Shown here piece after piece: positions 31,870 to 35,768 of a stretch of DNA of 35,768 nt; the stretch's first letter is position 1, and each line of letters opens with the position of its first letter. The notes beneath the pieces were generated by a model. The model was not told where the DNA came from. It searched no databases and saw only the letters and a list, made by a program, of their open reading frames with translations. The stretch is from assembly GCA_033557685.1 (NCBI GenBank), contig JAWQRN010000157.1:1-35768 (forward strand). Direction: 5' to 3'. This DNA is from Sperchopsis tessellata (taxonomy: Eukaryota; Arthropoda; Insecta; Coleoptera; Hydrophilidae). A program made the position numbers and the translations under genes.

Positions 31870-32196
31870 AATCAACTATTGTTTGTTTATTTATTTTAAG
31901 TCGGCCTATTTGCGCTGCTATGGCCAATCACCGACATCAGGGATGAGGCTTCCACACCTGGAAATTATGACGTATCCAGTGTTCCAACTGGAATTGGGTT
32001 GTTTAACGTGCACATGGTCTTCATTTACCTACAATACATGGGAGCCACAAATTTACGTCCCACCCGGAGAACGAGTACAACAAAGACTTTCTCATAATCA
32101 CAAAAAGCCGGTCGCCTTCGAGTGTCGAACCCGAGACCCCACGCTTAGTAGCCTAGTACTTAACCACTGAGCTAACGAGATGGCTAATCGACTATT
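31870..32196 (-). mobile_element. tRNA-derived SINE, copy 2, with 11-bp target-site duplication
   Basis: Same family and strand as the SINE at 8396-8704. On the minus strand it starts AGCCATCTCGTTAGCTCAGTGG (A box TTAGCTCAGTGG), with B box GGTTCGACACTC. About 200 bp of near-identical body follow, including CCAATTCCAGTTGGAACACTGG, and it ends in an A-rich tail with AAATAAATAAAC. Direct repeats AATC(A/G)ACTATT at 31870-31880 and 32186-32196 differ at one base and define the insertion as 31881-32185. The two copies differ enough to indicate separate, not very recent, insertions. Confidence 0.88.
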
Positions 32197-32293
32197 CTTG
32201 CACGAAATAATGAGAACTACCCACAATGGCAAGTATTTAATGCAAAGTCATGTTTTACCAATTTAGTATTTAACCTGTTATTGCACCAAAACA

Positions 32294-32507
32294 TTCAATT
32301 GGTGGCCACAAGTTAGCCGAGGTGTGAGCAGTATCTTTCACCAGTGGTGGTTAAGCAGGCTTCTGCGTGGCTAGTACTTGGATGGGTGACCTATCCCCTC
32401 TTGCTTGGGCTTGATCCCGGCGAGGGGGAGTTTACCCCAACACAAAGGACCTATCCTGTACTAAGGTGCTTGAGATGGGCTTTTTTTAAAAAAAAAACTT
32501 TCAATTG
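32294..32507 (+). mobile_element. 5S-rRNA-derived SINE-like insertion
   Basis: 32352-32390 reads GGTTAAGCAGGCTTC, then GTGGCTAGTACTTGGATGGGTGACC. This is the internal pol III promoter region (A box, intermediate element, C box) of 5S rRNA, whose consensus is GTTAAGCA...GGTTAGTACTTGGATGGGTGACC. Upstream and downstream sequence does not follow 5S: after it come a GC-rich stretch (CCCGGCGAGGGGGAG) and a T7A10 terminus (32481-32497). The 8-bp direct repeat TTCAATTG at 32294-32301 and 32500-32507 brackets the unit, so it behaves as a retrotransposed insert of about 198 bp. A 5S-headed SINE explains this better than a plain 5S pseudogene. Confidence 0.7.
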
Positions 32508-33087
32508 AGACTACTAACATGGGATTAGCTCAGAGCTAAATCTACTTTCTTCCTTTTGTACATCCAATAATGATATCTTGGTTGCAGGTATGTACCCTGA
32601 TGATATCACAGTAATAATATATGACATAAGTACTGAAGTCTCGGGTTTGTAAGTATGAGACTAGAGAAAGGGGATAACTGTTGTTTTTATAGATCGTCTC
32701 ATTTTCTATTCAGAAATGTGGAAACAAAGATGCACACGTCTATAGTTTGGTTTAATTTTGATTCCTTATATTTTAAAAATTTTTAATGATGAAATAAAAG
32801 CTGTGTTTCTAGGAACATCACCTCTTGTTCCCGTCCCAATGTGCTATAAGGTTACGCCTTTTTGAACTAAGAGTTGTAGGTAGCCATAAAAGAGAGGTAA
32901 GCATCTTATTTACCTAAAAGGTTTTAATTAAAACAGAACAGAGGTTATGAAAAGTAAAATCTAAAATAATTAAAAAATAATATATTAACTTATTGTAATT
33001 ACACCAAATAATATGAAATACAAACTTAATGCAATTTACGGATGAAAGTTAGAGGCTTTCGATGAAGCTGTCTTCCTATATATCCCA
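32508..33087. other. 3' flank of the Gemin5-like gene
   Basis: AT-rich. It includes the 3' UTR of the minus-strand gene. A possible variant poly(A) signal on the minus strand (ATTAAA, 32923-32928) lies about 160 bp past the stop; weak evidence only. Confidence 0.4.
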
Positions 33088-34488
33088 CTATGACTGATTT
33101 GTGTATACTACAGCTTTGTTTATGCTGTATCCTTTAGGCTCCTTAAAAAGTTGCTTTGCCCAAGCTGTAGAAATATTCTGTGGTGCTGTGCGATATTTCC
33201 ACTCTAATTTTTGAATATTCAATCGAGCAGCGCACAAAGTCATATCATCTGACTGGTCCTGAATGTTCAAATGTTTCGGCCATATTTCTAACATATCCCC
33301 TAACATTCTGTTTTGTAAACTTGATAGTGCTTCACATATCTTTCTACACTTAAAGACATGACCATCATAGCACAAGAAAGTCAGTATAACATCAGAGACT
33401 TTTAGCTGAAGTTCTGGTGTTGAACTTATTATATCGTAGAGTCGATGCAGAAAGTCCAGATCTTCAAAGCTAGGTTCCATCTCAATCTGTTCTTCGTTTT
33501 TTTTTCCTTCATTAGTTATTTCTGTGGTTTGAATGTCATGCAAGTTATCATCCCTTTTTGTCTCTAATTTATAGATTCGTCTCACAAATTTAATTCCTTC
33601 ATCTTTTGGAGTTTGCATAGTATCTGTAGTAAATGATTTAACAGTTCCACTAGTCACTTTCGTAATTTTATACCCTAAGTTCTGAATTAGTTCATTATCA
33701 TATTCTTTATAACTTTCTAACTGATTGTCTTCAAAGTCATTATTTATTTTTTCATCAACTTTGCAATGAAACCTTTCATTCTTGTACTGCTCTTGCTTGT
33801 TGTATAAGTCTCTTTTTTCCAAATCCTTAATTCGCTTTGCCTCCAAATATTTGATTTTTTCTTTACGTACATCACGTAATCGTTTCAAAATTTCATCATA
33901 TTCTATAGTAAGATTTTCTACAGCAGCTTTTAATTCCAAAAATGTCTTCTGAGCTAGAGGAAATACCTCACTTTTTGCATAATCTTCACTTATTTTATGT
34001 TTGGCAAAAGTCAAAGCTTCAAAAAAGTTATGCCTTTCCATATATAACTTGACAAGTTCTTCATATTTACCCAAGTCATAATCCAGTATAGCACGTACAG
34101 CTTCCATTTTATTAGCTGCTGCTAGTTTTTGAGCTAACATCACTTTCTCTTTAATTTCATCATCCTTACTCAACTTCATTTGTGGTAGCATCCTTAAAAC
34201 TCCTCGCCAGTTAGTTTTGCTAGAATTTTTTGCAGCTTGAAATGCACTTTTGGTGTCTTCAATCCAATTATATAGAATGTAAGCTTCTTCATGTTTGCCT
34301 TCTTTGGATATGATGTCTGCATACTCTTTTATAATTTTAGAATAGAGCTCGTGATCGGAATGGGTAGCAAGATATTGAACTGCGGGTACATATAAGCTAT
34401 CTTTTCTTATGAGTTCCAAAACATCATCAGGTTTTTTGTCTTTGTCTTCTAGTAATGCTGTGACAACAGGATCATACTTCATGGTCTT
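33088..34488 (-). CDS. Gemin5: Gemin5-like protein, 3' terminal exon (C-terminal 466 residues)
   Basis: Large minus-strand exon ending at TAG 33088-33090. A likely acceptor (TTATTCTGACAATGCAG) puts the exon start at 34488 in phase 0 with KTMKYDPVV. In-frame Met codons exist, but an internal start would leave out the expected N-terminus. The protein has an all-helical, TPR-like first part (about residues 10-170): DVLELIRKDSLYVPAVQYL, ADIISKEGKHEEAYILYNWI, VMLAQKLAAANKMEAVRAIL and LYMERHNFFEALTFAKH. A Lys/Glu-rich coiled coil (about 185-250), an acidic low-complexity stretch and another helical segment follow. The spacing of the helical repeats parallels the Gemin5 dimerisation domain. Gemin5 is the SMN-complex subunit that reads snRNA codes through N-terminal WD repeats (rigor mortis in Drosophila); those repeats would lie past the right edge. 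An IFT/WDR-type TPR protein is the main alternative. Confidence 0.6.
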   Translation of the reverse strand, partial: KTMKYDPVVTALLEDKDKKPDDVLELIRKDSLYVPAVQYLATHSDHELYSKIIKEYADIISKEGKHEEAYILYNWIEDTKSAFQAAKNSSKTNWRGVLRMLPQMKLSKDDEIKEKVMLAQKLAAANKMEAVRAILDYDLGKYEELVKLYMERHNFFEALTFAKHKISEDYAKSEVFPLAQKTFLELKAAVENLTIEYDEILKRLRDVRKEKIKYLEAKRIKDLEKRDLYNKQEQYKNERFHCKVDEKINNDFEDNQLESYKEYDNELIQNLGYKITKVTSGTVKSFTTDTMQTPKDEGIKFVRRIYKLETKRDDNLHDIQTTEITNEGKKNEEQIEMEPSFEDLDFLHRLYDIISSTPELQLKVSDVILTFLCYDGHVFKCRKICEALSSLQNRMLGDMLEIWPKHLNIQDQSDDMTLCAARLNIQKLEWKYRTAPQNISTAWAKQLFKEPKGYSINKAVVYTNQS

Positions 34489-34918
34489 CTGCATTGTCAG
34501 AATAAACACACTTTATCGGTTAAATAAAATCTGTAATTACCAGAAATATAACTAAGTAATTGTACACGCGTGAAAACATATAATCCTTTCAACTAAAAGT
34601 GAGGTTATATTGAAAACAATAATTGAATGTTGTGCTTAGTTCGTATGTGGTTAGCAAGTATTTTATTTAAACAGAAATACAACAAATTAGGCCTTTACGA
34701 AATATTATCCGGAACGCCTGGTACATTACTTAATCTTTACACAACTATCTATTTGTTTAACGATATTTGATAAATATTTAAAAATAATCTATTTCTAATA
34801 AGGTCGAAGAGCATTTTTCGTTTATTTATTTATAAGAAAATTTGAATAAATGATTCATTTTTGTCACTTAAGGGAACTTACTAGGATTATCGGCCGAAAG
34901 CTTATCAAAAGCTTATTC
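34489..34918 (-). other. Presumed intron or 5' flank of the Gemin5-like gene
   Basis: AT-rich, with no WD-repeat exon visible up to the window edge. If the acceptor at 34489 is real, everything from here to 35768 is intron of the same gene. Confidence 0.45.
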
Positions 34919-35252
34919 TTCACTATATATAATATTTTAAAAAATATACAGCTCAAAACATGTAACTGGTCAAAACAATAGTAACAAAGAGCAAACGAGA
35001 TTACATTATCTTAAAATTAAATTACACACGTAAAGCAAGTTACAAAAAGGTTTTCAATAGGTTTTTAACTTGTTTTACGTTGTAAATGCAAACATTTGAC
35101 GTGTAAAATTTAATTTAAAGTGTTACATAATGTAATTTGCTTTGCCCTTTGTTACTGAATTGTTTTGACCAGTTATGTGTTTTGAGCTTTTTTTGGTAAC
35201 TACTTTGGGATGGCTAGGTTCTATCTCTGAAGATGCTATTATATATAGTGAA
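34919..35252. repeat. Long foldback repeat, nested inverted arms
   Basis: The main arms (about 34950-35035 and 35095-35188) are imperfect reverse complements of about 85-95 bp. AGCTCAAAAC at the left outer end pairs with GTTTTGAGCT at the right, and ACTGGTCAAAACAAT pairs with ATTGTTTTGACCAGT. An inner hairpin continues (CGTAAAGCAAGTTAC near 35029-35043 with GTTTTACG near 35072-35079). Outside, TTCACTATATATAATA at 34919-34934 pairs with 35237-35252, the right side having an extra 50 bp. No ORF. A transcript would fold almost completely on itself. Confidence 0.75.
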
Positions 35253-35290
35253 ATATTAGGCTAGAATAAATGCTAATATTACTGAAAGGC

Positions 35291-35315
35291 TATATATATA
35301 TATATATATATATAT
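35291..35315. repeat. (TA)n microsatellite
   Basis: Uninterrupted TA dinucleotides between two foldback elements. Confidence 0.9.
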
Positions 35316-35335
35316 TAGTCGTGGGTACAACAGGA

Positions 35336-35663
35336 GTCAGTTTTGCTGTGTGTTTGTGGTAGGGTCCAATTTATCTAGCCATACTGATGAGCAGTGGTGC
35401 TGCGAAATAAACCTACCAAAGACACACAGCAAAACTGACCACTATAACTGTAATCAACTTGCAATGAAATGTAACTGTAGCATCTCTAGGTGAAGTTTTC
35501 ATGTTATGTCGGATATTACTGACACAAGAATTCTCCACGCCTTATTGAGATGGCGCTTGCTATAATTACATTTCATAGCAAGTTGTTTACATTTATAGTG
35601 GTAAGTTTTGCTGTGTCTTTGGTAGGTTCCAATTACCTAGCCGTACTGGTGGTACCAAATAGC
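35336..35663 (+). repeat. Compound inverted/direct repeat around a hammerhead-like core
   Basis: A unit reading GTTTTGCTGTGT...GGTAGG, then TCCAATT, then CTAGCC(A/G)TACTG occurs twice in direct orientation (from 35340 and from about 35604). Between them, 35412-35480 is the reverse complement of 35560-35626 (about 67 bp, few mismatches). It is also complementary at its start to 35340-35363. The whole can fold as two alternative hairpins. The first unit contains a hammerhead-type core (35370-35411). No ORF. Confidence 0.75.
35370..35411 (+). ncRNA. Candidate hammerhead ribozyme (core match)
   Basis: Core CTGATGA at 35384-35390. Stem II follows at once (GCAG 35391-35394, loop TGGTG, CTGC 35400-35403), then GAAA at 35404-35407. 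Stem III pairs TTTAT (35370-35374) with ATAAA (35407-35411). The cleavage triplet would be ATC, with cut after C35375. Stem III is extended, beyond a 6-nt bulge, by GGTAGG/CCTACC and a further ~16-bp arm. Weak point: stem I is only TA/TA with a four-base loop (35376-35383), shorter than known active examples. The similarity is to the hammerhead consensus; activity is not shown. Confidence 0.4.
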
Positions 35664-35768
35664 TATATACAGCATTGCATACAGCATTGCATACGTCATT
35701 CATACGCAAAAGTGAACTGCTTATTATTATTATGTCAGAGTACCTACGATTACTTTTATATCGTATTC

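Overview
The window is AT-rich, intron-containing animal DNA crowded with non-LTR retrotransposon debris, tRNA- and 5S-derived SINEs, a mariner-type relic and foldback elements. The intron structure, protein sequences and repeat types point to an insect. I cannot name the order or species from sequence alone. No bacterial, viral or organellar segment is seen.

Layout. 1-14,950: the 3' two-thirds of a plus-strand Nedd4-family HECT E3 ubiquitin ligase gene. Ten exons can be placed, covering the linker after the missing N-terminal part, two WW domains and the whole HECT domain with its catalytic Cys, then the stop at 14,196-14,198 and a poly(A) signal at 14,929. The C2 domain and any earlier WW domain lie upstream of the window. 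Its introns hold a dead mariner-like transposase (707-1759), a small LINE fragment, a foldback repeat with a perfect 24-bp inverted repeat, a tRNA-derived SINE with 13-bp target-site duplications, a LINE relic (9.2-10.95 kb) and a 23-bp minisatellite. 14,950-28,350: a gene desert with three more LINE relics (17.4, 18.6-20.1 and 24.3-25.2 kb), a decayed unidentified coding fragment, a MITE-like repeat pair and two foldback elements. 28,377-28,769: a small single-exon COA1-like mitochondrial assembly factor. 30.0-32.5 kb: another LINE relic, a second copy of the tRNA-derived SINE and a 5S-rRNA-derived SINE-like insertion. 33,088-34,488: on the minus strand, the large 3' exon of a Gemin5-like gene whose 5' part lies beyond the right edge. 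34.9-35.7 kb: two complex foldback repeats, the second containing a good match to a hammerhead ribozyme core.

The three host genes (protein ubiquitination, respiratory-complex assembly, SMN-complex/RNP biology) have no evident functional link, and nothing suggests shared regulation. The most interesting signals are in the repeats: the hammerhead-like three-way junction at 35,340-35,435, a recurring CTGANGATG-hairpin-GAAA motif in several foldback elements, and the 5S-derived SINE. In the Nedd4 gene, an exon at 3080 that is either a phase-0 cassette or an alternative 3' end deserves a transcript check.
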